Origin: Lactifluus volemus
Taxonomy: Eukaryota > Basidiomycota > Agaricomycetes > Russulales > Russulaceae
Direction: 5' to 3'
DNA length: 64,000 nucleotides
NCBI GenBank assembly: GCA_022376515.1
Contig: WTXI01000140.1
Location: forward strand, 1 to 64,000
The number at the start of each line of letters is the position of its first letter. Within the stretch, counting starts at the first letter, position 1. The notes under the pieces were generated by a model that was not told where the DNA came from, ran no database searches, and saw only the letters and a program-made list of their open reading frames with translations. Both the position numbers and the translations under genes were made by a program. Positions 49,877-60,626 of the stretch are shown piece by piece.

Positions 49877-52800
49877 ATGGACTTAGCCGTTCAGTGCCCA
49901 GGATGTTCGCGAACGTTCAGGAACATGAAAGGGCTGTCGCTGCATCGCCCACGCTGTTCAATGCTGGATGAGACCATGGCCGAACTCAGTCGAGAGCTAC
50001 GCGAGCAAAGGGAAGCCTCAAAGCTAGCGCGCCAACAAGGAAGAGACGTTGGTGAGGAGCGACAATCAGACAGACAAGAGAATGATAACGAAACCGTAAG
50101 TACTTAACGATAGATCTACTACAAATTTACATGTTGCGCAGGAGCCCATTGATATCACAATACCAGCACCAGAGCCACCAGAAGACGCGTTTATCCCCCC
50201 ACCAACGTCTTCTGGTCGTATCCGACGGTTCCCCCGACAGTTCACCGATTTCGTCCCTTCGTTGCCAATTCGGTTACCGCATCTCCCCCCCCGTCCTCAG
50301 TGTGTTCCGTCCCCCGATTCTGATTTCCGTGTCATTTCCGATCGGGAGCCAACTCCCGAAACCTCCGACAGTGATTCCGAAGCCTGCACTACGTACGAGA
50401 CCGAACCAGACGACTTTGGCGTCTTCCGCGTCTACTCAGCTAGACCGTCTTACGATCCAGATTCACTTCAGACTGTGAACTCGCTGTTCGATCCTCCTAG
50501 CCTTGAGTCTGACAATGACTATGGGCCTTTTCGTAACGCAAGTCTCTTAAAGTTTATGCAGTGGGTTCACAATGGCAGCGACTCAAAGTCGGCTGCCCAG
50601 ATAGATGACCTTGTCAACAAGGTCATCCTTGCGGAGGGATTCAACCCGCAAGATCTACGGGGAGATGCCGCGAATGGCAGGTTCAGCTTGCAACGTGAGA
50701 ATCAACGCCTAGATTCATATGAGGGTGAGCCCTCAATACAAGATGGCTGGAAGAAAGGTAAGATCGTCCTACGCCTCCCGGGAGACAAATACAAGAACCT
50801 ATCCGAGGATGTCGCGCCGGCGTTAGAAATTGATGGAATCTGGTACAGGAGTCTCACTGAAGTGTTGAAGTCAGCTTTCGCCGAGACAGATACGAAAGAT
50901 CTACATTTGCAGCCTTTCAAGTTGTATTGGCGCAATCCCGATGATCCCAACGCCACCCCTGTACGTCTGTTCAGTGAGCTATACAACACGGATGCCTTCC
51001 TGGACGCGCATAGCAACCTGACGGCACAACATCGAGAGCCTGGCTGCGAACTCGAGAAAGTTATCGCTGCTATGATGCTCTGGTCCGACTCGACGCACTT
51101 GGCCAGCTTTGGGACCGCATCCCTCTGGCCGCTGTATCTCTATCTTGGCAATGGTTCAAAGTATCAGCGCGCGAAACCTACTTCGTTGGCTGCGCATCAT
51201 GTTGCATACATACCCTCAGTAAGTACTATTCATCGCTCGGGTCCTCAGACATACTAACAGTGATCTACAGCTACCTGATAAGACTCAAGACGTATATACC
51301 TCAATTTTTAACCAGGCCGCATCGGCAGCCACGCTAACCTATCTAAAGCGTGAGGTGATGCAATCCATGTGGAGGCTGCTTCTCGACGAACAATTCGTGC
51401 ACGCCTATATCCATGGAATCAAAATCAAATGCGCTGATGGTGTTATTCGACGTGTTTATCCACGCATATTTACATACTCTGCAGACTATCCAGAAAAGTA
51501 AGTCGCTGTATGGTTTGTTCAATCACACTGATACATGATTATATAGAGTCTTACTGGCTACAATCAAATCAATGGGCCAGTGTCCCTGTCCCCACTGTCT
51601 CGTCGAAAAGGATCAAATCGCATTCATGGGTACGAAACTCGATATGAAGCGACGACGTGACAAGGCTAGGCAAGACAGCGAGGCAAGGCAGCAGCATGTC
51701 GATCGTGCACGCAAAAGAATTTATGAGTTCGGAGATCGCGTTAATGCAAAAAGATTCGAGGACCTATTCGGCCCAACATCAGCGGTTCCCAACCGAGTAC
51801 GTATCATGACATTGAGGCATATTACAATAATCACATCCTTTCAGAACGCATTCTCGCAACGCCTATTTCAGCACGGATTCGACTTTTACAAGATGTTCGT
51901 ACCCGATCTCATGCACGAGTTTGAGTTGGGTGTGTGGAAGTCAATCTTCACACATCTGATGAGGATCCTCTACGCAAATGGTGGCACGTCTATACAAATA
52001 CTGAATGAAAGGTGTAGTACGAGCTTCTCACAGATCTTCTCCATACTCACTATGAAAGTTAGATATCGTCAGGTACCCACATTCGGCCACGATACCATCC
52101 GCGTTTTCAACTCCAACGCATCGGCGATGAAAAAGCTTGCGGCACGGGACTTTGAGGATCTACTACAGGTACGTATTCAAGTCTCATCTAGATCGTTGCT
52201 GACAGCAAAGCTAGTGCGCTATCCCTGTCTTCGAGGGGATACTGCCATCACCCCACAGCGCTCTCGTCAGCGATCTCCTATTTGTCCTCGCGACATGGCA
52301 CGCATATGCCAAACTTCGCCTTCATACGGAACACACGCTCGAGATGTTTGAAGAAGCAACATCAACGCTCGGAAAAGTGGTCCGCCACTTTCGAAAAACA
52401 AGCCGTGAGGCATTCAATACGTACGAACTTCCACGCGAGGAAGCTGCCAGAGGACGACGCAAGGCTGCAATGGCTGCTGTGTCTGACAGGAGCAGACGAG
52501 CAACTGATAAGAAGAAACGTTATCTCAATCTCTCCACGTACAAGTTCCATCGTCTGGGTGACTACGTAGAGGCTATCCGACAGTTTGGGACCACGGATAA
52601 CTTCACAACACAAGTGGTAAGTTATCGATCTATATATATATTTACGATAGATGACTTTGTGCCTCTTATCTAGGGGGAGCTAGAGCATCGACGCGTCAAG
52701 CGTTTCTATGCACGTACCAATAAGAATAAGAACTTTACGCAGCAAGTTGCACAACATCAACGGCGAGAGCGCATTTTGAAGAATATGCAAGCACATATGG

Positions 52801-53899
52801 GGTCAAGTACTCATCATGCGATGGCAGCAACTGATGAGGATGATGAAATCTTTGCATATGCGTTACCTACTGATCACTACCATATATCGGGCTCCACGCG
52901 TGATCAAACCTACTTGACCACTTGGTTGCGAGAAATGAGGACAGATCCTGCGGTACAGGCAAGTAGTTTATCTCTCACAAAGCGCCGCTAACAAGGATCT
53001 TAGAACTTTGTGCCACGCTTAAAGGACCACCTACTCGGGCGCCTGCGTGGCCATGCATTTGAAGGAGATGAGAACGAGTTCTCAGATACGGATCGCGGTG
53101 CGATCTCATTCAAATATAATCGCATCTATCAGCACAAGACAATGCGAATCAACTATACGACATATGACCTCCGCCGCTCGCAGGACTCGATCAATATCCA
53201 GACTCACAGCGATGTTATGGTCATCGCACACGAAGATCAAGATAATTCGCACCCATATTGGTATGCGCGTGTCATTGGCATCTTCAACGCCGATATCTGC
53301 TACCGTGATCCGGAATCCGGAAATGTCGACACCCAACACATGGACTTCCTCTGGGTTAGGTGGTTTGGGCGAGATCCTACTTATCGCTCAGGGATTGACG
53401 CTCGCCGCCTACCTCGAATTGGGTTTGTCCCAAATGATGACGACTTTGCCTTTGGATTCCTCTCCCCTGAGGTAGTTTTACGAGCAGTTCATCTAATCCC
53501 AGGTTTTGCACACGAGAAGACTCAAGATCTACTTCCAAATGAGTCCATTGCACGACAACCAAGTGAGAACAACTTGGATTGGAGATATTACTATGTTAAT
53601 ATGTGAGTGGTGTCTATCTCACTCTTTCTCATTTCTCACACTAATATATGGCCAGCTTTGTCGATCGCGACATGTTCATGCGGTACTCTGGTGAGGGTGT
53701 CGGCCATAAATCCACACGCCGTGCTCTTAGAGACGCCCGATTTGGTAACCCGTATGAGATTGATGAAGCGGAATGGATTGATGAAGATGATACATTAATG
53801 GTCGCTGACTCGGAGGAGGACAGTCACGCTTCGGATACTGAGAGTGAAAGTAGTGCCAGTGAACATGTAGATCTTGATGAGAATCTGATGCTGTACTGA
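49877..53899 (+). CDS. Plavaka-type transposase (CMC superfamily), apparently intact
   Basis: The ATG at 49877 opens MDLAVQCPGCSRTFRNMKGL, a C2H2-type finger, followed by a coiled coil and a Pro/Ser linker. The core shows family motifs: MLWSDSTHLASFGTASLWPL then YLGNGSKYQR (first catalytic Asp region), a zinc-binding CPCPHCLVEKDQ, and VPDLMHEFELGVWKSIFTHL. The conserved C-terminal domain has HPYWYARVIGIFNADICY, FLWVRWFGRD and RIGFVPNDDDFAFGFLSPE. The protein ends in an acidic Ser-rich tail at 53899. About ten introns are present, one with a GC donor (52959-53003), and every exon stays open, so the gene may be functional. It is the rightmost gene, next to the right subterminal array. The catalytic triad is inferred from family layout. 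Confidence 0.9.
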
Positions 53900-53989
53900 G
53901 GGCAATTACTTTAATTATACACTTTTACTCCCATCATGAGCGTGTGAAAGTGAGATAACGTGTGCGTAAAAGGCTTTAAGATTTCTGAT

Positions 53990-54600
53990 AAGATTATCAC
54001 AGCAACGATTCGTTCATCACGTCAAGAGATTGTTATCCCAACTTATGGATAACAATACCTTGACGTGAAAATCTTATCATCATAAGATCTAGTTATACAG
54101 ACAATACCTTGATATCCCAAGTTATTATCAAGTTAATACAATCTTATCACTATCAGGGATTGTTATCCCAACTTATGGATAACAATACCTTGACGTGATA
54201 ATCTTATCATCATAAGATCTAGTTATACAGACAATACCTTGATATCCCAAGTTATTATCAAGTTAATACAATCTTATCACTATCAGGGATTGTTATCCCC
54301 AAACTTCTGTTTATCCAGACAATTACCTTGGTACCCGGAATCAACTTATCACATTCGATATCATCATAAGATCTAGATGTAAAAGTTAGATACAACAATA
54401 CCTTGACATCCCAAGTTATCATCAGGTCAATACAATCTTATCACTATCAGGGATTGTCATCCCAAGTTATCACCAGGTCAATACAATCTTATCGTTATCA
54501 GGGATTGTTATTCCAAATTATTATTGACAATACCAGGTTGAAATAATTTTATTATAAAAATATATCACAAGGTATGACAAGGGATTGTAATAACTTGTCA
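53990..54600 (+). repeat. Right subterminal array
   Basis: AT-rich stretch with many CAGGGATTGTTATCCC and ACAATACCTTGA elements. These are the left-end motif AGGGATTGT and the complement of its variant AGGTATTGT. It contains the two 130-bp repeats and degenerate copies up to about 54600. Confidence 0.8.
54029..54300 (+). repeat. Two 130-bp tandem repeats at the right end of the transposon
   Basis: 54029-54158 and 54159-54288 are almost identical, and a third unit begins at 54289 before diverging. Each contains GGGATTGTTATCCC, ACAATACCTTGA and CTTATCATCATAAGATC. Confidence 0.85.
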
Positions 54601-54654
54601 AATAAGATTAAATGATAACCCCAAAATGGCGAGGGTTACCATTGTCAAACCTTT

Positions 54655-54674
54655 TTTCAGAAGTTTCCGTGATG
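54655..54674 (-). repeat. Right terminal inverted repeat of the transposon
   Basis: The minus strand starts CATCACGGAAACTTCT. The plus-strand end is CCGTGATG, followed by the duplicated CA and the resumed host exon. Confidence 0.8.
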
Positions 54675-56345
54675 CATACCGCGACCCAGCGGTTCCGCCT
54701 CGACTTGCCGCACCTCAAGTGTGAGCGCCTGGCGCACCTCACGAACCACATCTTTGCCAAGGGATATCTCCCCGCCAAGACGCGTTCTCTGGTGTGCTGG
54801 AAGGCCCCATGTGGCAAGGTCCTCGATGAGTGCACCAAGGTCGAGGACGTGCTCGCTTTGGGTGAAGGCGTTTGTGAGGGAAAAGCCTTGCGCCTCGTTA
54901 TCGGTGAGTTGCCCCGAACTCATTACCCAGCTTTGCGGATTCTGACAATGTTATATAGATTTGTAAGGAATTTTGCAACTGGTGCAAAGGAAGGCGTTGA
55001 GGGAAATTATGCCAGCGTTTTGTCAACTTTCGTTTATAGTCAACTAAAATGATGAGCCTCGTTTGGTGCCTGGTAATTGATTGATCGGCGTTCCACTTGG
55101 CTTATTTTAGCCATTGTTCTTCATTTTTTGTGGCGAGTATGCATTGATTTCCTAAATCTTATCTTGAAAGCTCCCCTTGATGATCTTTGTATCGCGGCAG
55201 TCTTATCATCTTATGGAGTCTGGGTTTATACTTATAAACTTGACGCTCCTCCCGCAGGGCCTGAATGTGACACGTATATGTTTTATGTTGTAAGAGCTTT
55301 CCCGATTTCAGGACAAGTTGGGATCTGGCTACTCAGACTAGCTTCCTGGGCGGGGTACATACTGTCCGAAAAAAGTTGTGCTTTCGAATCTACTGGGTAC
55401 GTTTATGCAGACAGGCTTTCAACTGGGTGTAGTGCACACCAATGTCGTGCGGTCGTGAAGGTCTCCTGGAAGGTTGTGTTGTTCTGTTACTCCTGTATCG
55501 TGCTTAATGTCACTTAATGAAGCCAGCGTAGATCTCGCTGAAGACTCCAGAGCGTGGGTGGTGAGACGCCTCAGACATTAGATAACAGGCCACCCAGGTT
55601 TGCATCAAAAAGACTCGGACTGGGTCCGAGTAGCATAATCGTAGAAGGTCATGACATGTTACTAAAGCTTCTCCGGAGATATCTGCAGTCCCAGTCTTTC
55701 ACTCACCCTGCCAAAGACAGGATCGAGAATGGAACTGTCGGTTGATGGAGCGAGACGGGGAGGTAGCTTAACGGATTGGTATATATGTACCATACGTTTT
55801 TTGACCAGTGAATGGTGAGCCGCATCTTCAGGTTGGGGTAGCTTTTCATAGTTGACTTGTGAGCTAGGTCTCAGGCTCAAACTTGTAAGCCCTCGCGTCA
55901 TGCAACTCCTACCACAATTCTGCTGATGGGCACCATTTTCCATAAACAGCTACAGTGTCAGCAGAGCTGAAGTCGCAGGGAACCAAGGCGAGCGGCGGTA
56001 ATTGCGCGGAACAGAATACTGTATTGTAATCCAACTTTGAGGGCTAATGGCCATGCTTCTAGTAGTACATATGCGTGAGCATGTTGACTTATTTTAGACA
56101 ATGGGTGCATAGCTAAACCGGACACCATAAACGTAACGTGGCCGGGATCACGTTTAAGCGGAGGTTGAAATATATTTTTTGTTACTCGAGTCCCGATCTA
56201 ACTTACAGTCTCAACTACTGCTCAACGTCACCCGGATTCTTAGGGCTACAGCAGATGAGGTGATAAAGACTTAATTACCACTCCAGCGTGGTAGTATTTC
56301 GCGCCAATAACGGTGACAGTTTCGCCCCTACTCAATTCGTGTCCG
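54675..56345 (+). repeat. Tandem duplication, right part of unit 2
   Basis: Resumes unit 2 after the transposon and matches 36720-38400 of unit 1, including the region after the gene. Differences include the inverted segment 55649-55832 and a 26-bp insertion near 56123. A 146-codon frame at 55077-55517 lies here; I do not recognise it, and it is shorter and disrupted in unit 1. Confidence 0.8.
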
Positions 56346-57271
56346 ACATCGGGACAGAGACTGCACCTGGTCAACTTACACTGAAGTTGCCCCGATTGAC
56401 TCGGCTTTACCCTTAATTTCCTAGAAGTGCATCAGTCGTTAAACAAGCTCAATGTCAAAGAGGTCAACTCAGATATCAAATCAGTCCGGATGCATGCCAT
56501 TCGATGCTCGTATCTTGCCTCGTGGCATCATGAAAATGAAACAAGAGGTCAAATGAGGGAATGTGTCGAAAGGCCTTGCTGACATTTGTACACGTCGTGA
56601 CACTACAGGCATCTCACTGCCACATAGCGACTGAACCTTCGTGGCATTAATCGGAGGTAAATCACGTCAAGGCGAAGAGGTTGTTTCGGGATTTACGACA
56701 GCGTTTCAATTTTACGACACCAACAGAGCACAACCTGCAACCCGGAGCTTGAAGCTTAGAAGCTTATACAGTAACTAGAATTGGGATGGCGCTTTGTCGT
56801 GCTTGCAACCTCTCTCTACGGTGGGTTTGGGTCTCTGCTGTTCTCTAAGCTTGGGCAGTTGATAGTTTCTTTCACTTCCCGTCTTATTGTTGTACATGGA
56901 AAAGAATCTCTCGAATTCTCAGGGTCTTCAAACTATGCCAGACATGGAAATCATTGGAAGTTGAGTTCTCTCCCGTTCCGCTTGTCCCGTTTCAGGCCAC
57001 TGGGCTGGTCGCACGCCAACGAATTATCACGTTCGTGCCGATCTCTCTGAGTCTTGGAAGGTGAAAAATTTAGTTGCAGACCTTCTAATCGAGCTTGACA
57101 ATGACATATTACAACCTCCACTTGGCTATAAAAGATGCACCACCTGACTGACTGCTTCTGCATCACATCGTATTGTGATTTCTCATCATAGATTCTCCGC
57201 AGATATCTCTCCCCACTCTCTCCTCTCTTCCTAACACCCCATCTTCGGCTCTCCCCACTCTCTACTCGGAT
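56346..57271. other. Intergenic stretch before the third two-module gene
   Basis: No gene was seen; an 89-codon frame at 56781-57050 matches nothing known. The last 150 bases hold a TATA box (57127-57133) and a CT-rich leader shared with the other two family members. Confidence 0.5.
57127..57133 (+). promoter_or_regulatory. TATA box of two-module gene copy 3
   Basis: TATAAAA is 145 bp upstream of the ATG at 57272, followed by a TTCTGCATCACATCGTATTG-like leader shared with copies 1 and 2. Confidence 0.65.
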
Positions 57272-58076
57272 ATGGCGGTTCCAAATCACTGCGCTTCGGC
57301 CCATCCAGCTCACCGCACTTCAGTCGCCCAAGCCCACTGCTCTCAGGTCACTCCGGTTCACTGCCCTCCAGTCGCCCCAGTTTGCTGTGTTCCAGCCACT
57401 GGGGTCCGTTGCTCTTCTGAACTCTGGATCGCCTACCACCAGGCGTCGCGCTCCCACAAACAGATGACTGCTCAGCTCATCGACTGCAGTGACCTTTACG
57501 ATCTCGAGGATGTCCTCGACTACATCTTCCAGCAGGGGTTCGTAGATTCGAAGTGGAGATCTGTCGTCTGGTGGGAGGACTGCACGTTCGTTCGTCTCAA
57601 AGCGTGCGATACCATTCGGGACCTGCTCGCGCGCGGCGCCGGCAGCACCCCCAATACTGCGCTGCGCCTCATCGTTGGTATGCTGCGTCATCTTTTCATT
57701 TTAGTGAGCTGATGTGGATGTGGATGCAGCGGATGTCCCACTGGCTATTTGGGTGCACTACGAATACGTGCACGCCGGACAACATCATACTGCGACCCAG
57801 CGTATCCGCCTTGATTTATCTCACGTCAAGTGTGAGCGCTTGGCGCACATCACGAACCACATCTTCGCCCAGGGTTATCTTCCGGGAAAGGCACGTGGAC
57901 TTGTGTGCTGGAAGGGCGCGTGCGGGAGGATCATCGACGAGTGCACCAAGGTCGAGGACGTGCTTTCTTGGGGCGAGGGGGTCTCTGAATGCAAACCCCT
58001 CCGCCTTGTTATTGGCGAGTTCTTGGAACCCCATCTATCTGACTTGCGGTGCTGACAAAGGCATATAGACATGTGA
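57272..58076 (+). CDS. Two-module (ubiquitin-like?) protein, copy 3
   Basis: Exons 57272-57677, 57730-58014 and 58069-58076 sum to 699 nt, giving 232 residues in frame and ending Asp-Met-stop. Intron positions and phases equal those of copy 1, but the second intron uses a GC donor (GCGAGT at 58015). The two modules run from SELWIAYHQ to ALRLIV and from AIWVHYEY to PLRLVI. The N-terminus is longer than in the other copies and is built of 8-residue units carrying a His-Cys or Cys-Cys pair (VAQAHCSQ, VTPVHCPP, VAPVCCVP). The gene is more diverged than copies 1 and 2 are from each other, and it keeps the same TATA box spacing. Function unknown; intact frames suggest selection. Confidence 0.75.
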
Positions 58077-59370
58077 GAACCTCCAAAAGTATATGGGAAT
58101 TGAGGCTACTATGGTAATTGAATGGGCATGCCAAGGATAACTAAGTGGCATGGCTTTCTGTAGCGCGATTTCTGTAAAATATGAATGAAAAATGGAGACC
58201 CCCATATTCGCACATGACACGGCTTGAAATGTTATCATCACGATTCACCGTTCCCGACTTGGCTCGCGTCTATGAGATTGAGTTACGTTATCCTTGACTT
58301 GGAGAACAACTTCCGTACGATCCCAGTGACTTCAAGGCCCAGGGAAGTGCCACTAGCAATGTGACATGGTGCAGAGCTAATTATCTTGGGCAACTGTCAG
58401 TGGTTATCAACCCAGCGACTTCGAGTCATAAGATCAGGAATGCGCCCTGTCGATGCTTGAACCACGTGACTCCCGGGCCGAGTCGTTTCGGCTGCGCGAG
58501 CCCAGGATAGTTGTATTAAGATAACGCGAACACGCCCAGCTACTCAGCCAACAGGCCGACATGTACAGTGTACTAGTAACCAATCTTTGCGGTAGTTGCG
58601 GTAGGTGCGTGTCCGAGTCTCTGTTGCGGTACTAAAAAAAGAGGCGTTCGTGCAGATACTAGTACAAACAGTCCCATATCAGTACTTGCGACACCTGACA
58701 GATTCTTGATGGATCTGATGGAATTTATAAGGGCTGATCATGACCCATAAACTTGACAAGGCATGTCAGAGGTAGTAGAAATTACCTAAGTCATTAGCCC
58801 TGATCAGCACAATGCCTCCATCATAACTCCTTTGGCTTTTGCAACCACTGAAACACTAGTTAGGTAATGTCACCTCTAGTTGACATGCCTTATCAAGTTG
58901 ATGAGTTGTTATGAAAATATGATCAGCCCTTATAAGTTCCATCAGATCCATCAGGAATTCGTCAGGTGTCGCAAGTACTGATATGGTAATCAAGGTTTTT
59001 CCGACATAGAGACCCTGGTAACAATCAGAGTACTAGTACTAGTACTAAACCGGCGACACTATAAGTAGCTCTCAAACATTCCTTGCTGTGCACTTTCTAA
59101 ACTATTGACAATGGAAAGTCCAATTTGACGCTTTTCTGCCAGTGCTCAACAACCGTTGCAAACTTGAAGCTTGAAACATCGACGCTGTCAGTGTTCCGAT
59201 GACGACCTGGATAGCATCCTTTTGTTCTGCTTTGTCCAGTACTAGTGGCGTTGTGCTAGCATGACTCGGAGAGCTGACAGCCTTAAAAAGATGTTGAGAA
59301 CCAAATGTCCCTGCGCCTCTACCACCGCCAGATTACCATCCCCCCTATAACCCCAAACCTTCTCTCGAAG
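58077..59370. other. Intergenic stretch containing a foldback element
   Basis: No coding frame was seen. It holds the hairpin element at 58674-58986 (listed separately), several ACTAGTAC repeats (for example 59031-59046), and the promoter of the gene at 59371. Confidence 0.5.
58674..58986. mobile_element. Foldback/MITE-like hairpin element
   Basis: The left arm begins CCATATCAGTACTTGCGACA and the right arm ends with its complement. The arms are about 115 bp and match with small gaps (GATGGATCTGATGGAA and TATAAGGGCTGATCAT occur in both). The loop is about 70 bp. No coding sequence and no clear target duplication were seen, so it could be a MITE or a long palindrome of other origin. Confidence 0.7.
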
Positions 59371-60626
59371 ATGTTCGTATTTTCCTTGGCGGATTGTAAC
59401 AGTAGTAACACCGGATATTATGTCGCTTCAAACAAAGACACTATGGGGTGGTGAGTTGAGTTATTGTTACTTGGTAATGTACTTCGAGTAACGAAGCAAT
59501 GTGGTAGGAGGGATCTCCCCCATGACTTGGCCCATGTGTTAGAAGATGTACGACACAAGGGCGAAGAGGTACAGCGGGTGTCCATCGGTCTTGATGGCGA
59601 CTGGTTCCTCCGTACTGACAAGCGGCATGGTACGTCCTGTCCCCACGACCCATGCACCCGTATTCCAATCAAGTTATCCCTCTTCCTTGACTGAAATAAT
59701 GTCGCAGCGTACAAAATAGTCGATGCAGATTGGGTCTCTAACGTAAAGCTCTTCGTGGACCACCTCCGAAAGAGTGGTCTGGACCTTGCGGACCACGCGA
59801 TCCGGTTCTTCTCCTTCGTGCCGGATCCAACGGGCTATGTCACCGTATTTCACAAGTTGGACAGCCCATTCGGCCGGTGTTTATGGCACAATGTTCCAGA
59901 TGATCTCAACAAGCTTCTAGAAAGCGAGTCATCTAAAGGTGTTCGCCATGTGGCCGTAGGTGTGAATGGTTCATATGTGGTGATACTGGACACTGGCGTT
60001 GTGTGGTGGTACGCGGTCCCCGAGCAACTGGACCAACTACTAAGGGAAGCTGAGAAGCGGGGTCGTGCAATTGAAGTAAGCATCACGGTTTCTGGGAGTA
60101 CTTTCTTCTATTTGTTGATCTGTCGGCACTTTTTCAGACTGTCGCGCTTTCCCTCGTCTCACAAACCAGGTATTTCGTCAAATTCGCCGATGGTGCTACA
60201 TCATATAGTCTCCCCACCGCTTGGCACGAGTCTGTGAACCATTACACTGCACTCGCTGCATCCAGTGAAGGACACAGGATGTACAACTCTACACCCAGCA
60301 CTGGTCACTACACACACCCCATGTCGAACCCATACTCCTCGCCTGTCTCCACCGCTCCGCCTCAAGCCATACCCCCCACCCCATCATCCTCAATGGTAAA
60401 TAGGCCGATCCAAAACACCACTAACGTGCGTACTACGGCGAAAAAAACACAGGAGACGCCGTCCAAGGTTAAAGACGAACGCATGGATAAGCTTCTGAAT
60501 GGGGCTCTCAAGTTCGCTAGTACAGTCGCAGTGGCCTTACTCAAAGCCGAGATTAAGGATCTGTCTCAGGCTCAGGCTCAGGCTCAGACACAAGCACAAG
60601 CTCAACAGAATCAGACAGGATATTGA
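59371..60626 (+). CDS. Repeat-module protein of unknown function, 352 residues
   Basis: Exons 59371-59450, 59508-59629, 59708-60075 and 60138-60626 sum to 1059 nt, exactly in frame. The first 240 residues hold about three copies of a module of roughly 65-70 residues: a Trp/Pro-containing helix (LPHDLAHVLEDVRHKGEEV, VPDDLNKLLES, VPEQLDQLLREAEKRGRAIE), then a two-strand element (VSIGLDGDWFLRT, VAVGVNGSYVVIL, ALSLVSQTRYFVKF). The C-terminal third is Ser/Pro/Thr-rich and ends in a helix followed by an Ala-Gln dipeptide run (QAQAQAQTQAQAQQ). No signal peptide is obvious. The family is not recognised; the repeated strand pairs could form a propeller-like or beta-sheet fold. A decayed copy lies about 2 kb to the right. 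Confidence 0.72.

Larger units (their letters stand above)
40094..54674 (+). mobile_element. Large Plavaka-type DNA transposon with cargo genes (14.58 kb)
   Basis: The ends are set by comparing the interrupted gene with copies 1 and 3. The left terminus reads CATCGCGAAAACTTCT. The reverse complement of the right terminus reads CATCACGGAAACTTCT. These are imperfect inverted repeats of about 20 bp. The target dinucleotide CA is duplicated (40092-40093 and 54675-54676). Inside lie a dense left subterminal array, three minus-strand genes (DUF6698, Reb1-like Myb, His/Cys-repeat protein), a central inverted-repeat promoter, two plus-strand genes (Spt5-like and transposase), and a right subterminal array. 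The transposase frame is intact. A short duplication and inverted ends fit the CMC (CACTA-Mirage-Chapaev) group to which Plavaka belongs. Nested insertions inside cannot be excluded, but the symmetric layout argues for one element. Confidence 0.85.
39635..54966 (+). pseudogene. Two-module protein copy 2, split by a 14.6-kb transposon
   Basis: Exon 1 is 39635-39980. Exon 2 is 40036-40093 plus 54675-54903, and exon 3 is 54959-54966. Without the insert and its 2-bp duplication, exon 2 would be 285 nt, exactly as in copies 1 and 3, and the protein 212 residues. The coding sequence is otherwise open and very close to copy 1, so the transposon is the disabling event. The TATA box at 39491 and leader are intact, so the first module may still be transcribed into the element. 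At the right junction the element ends in ATG, in frame with the second module. Confidence 0.88.
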
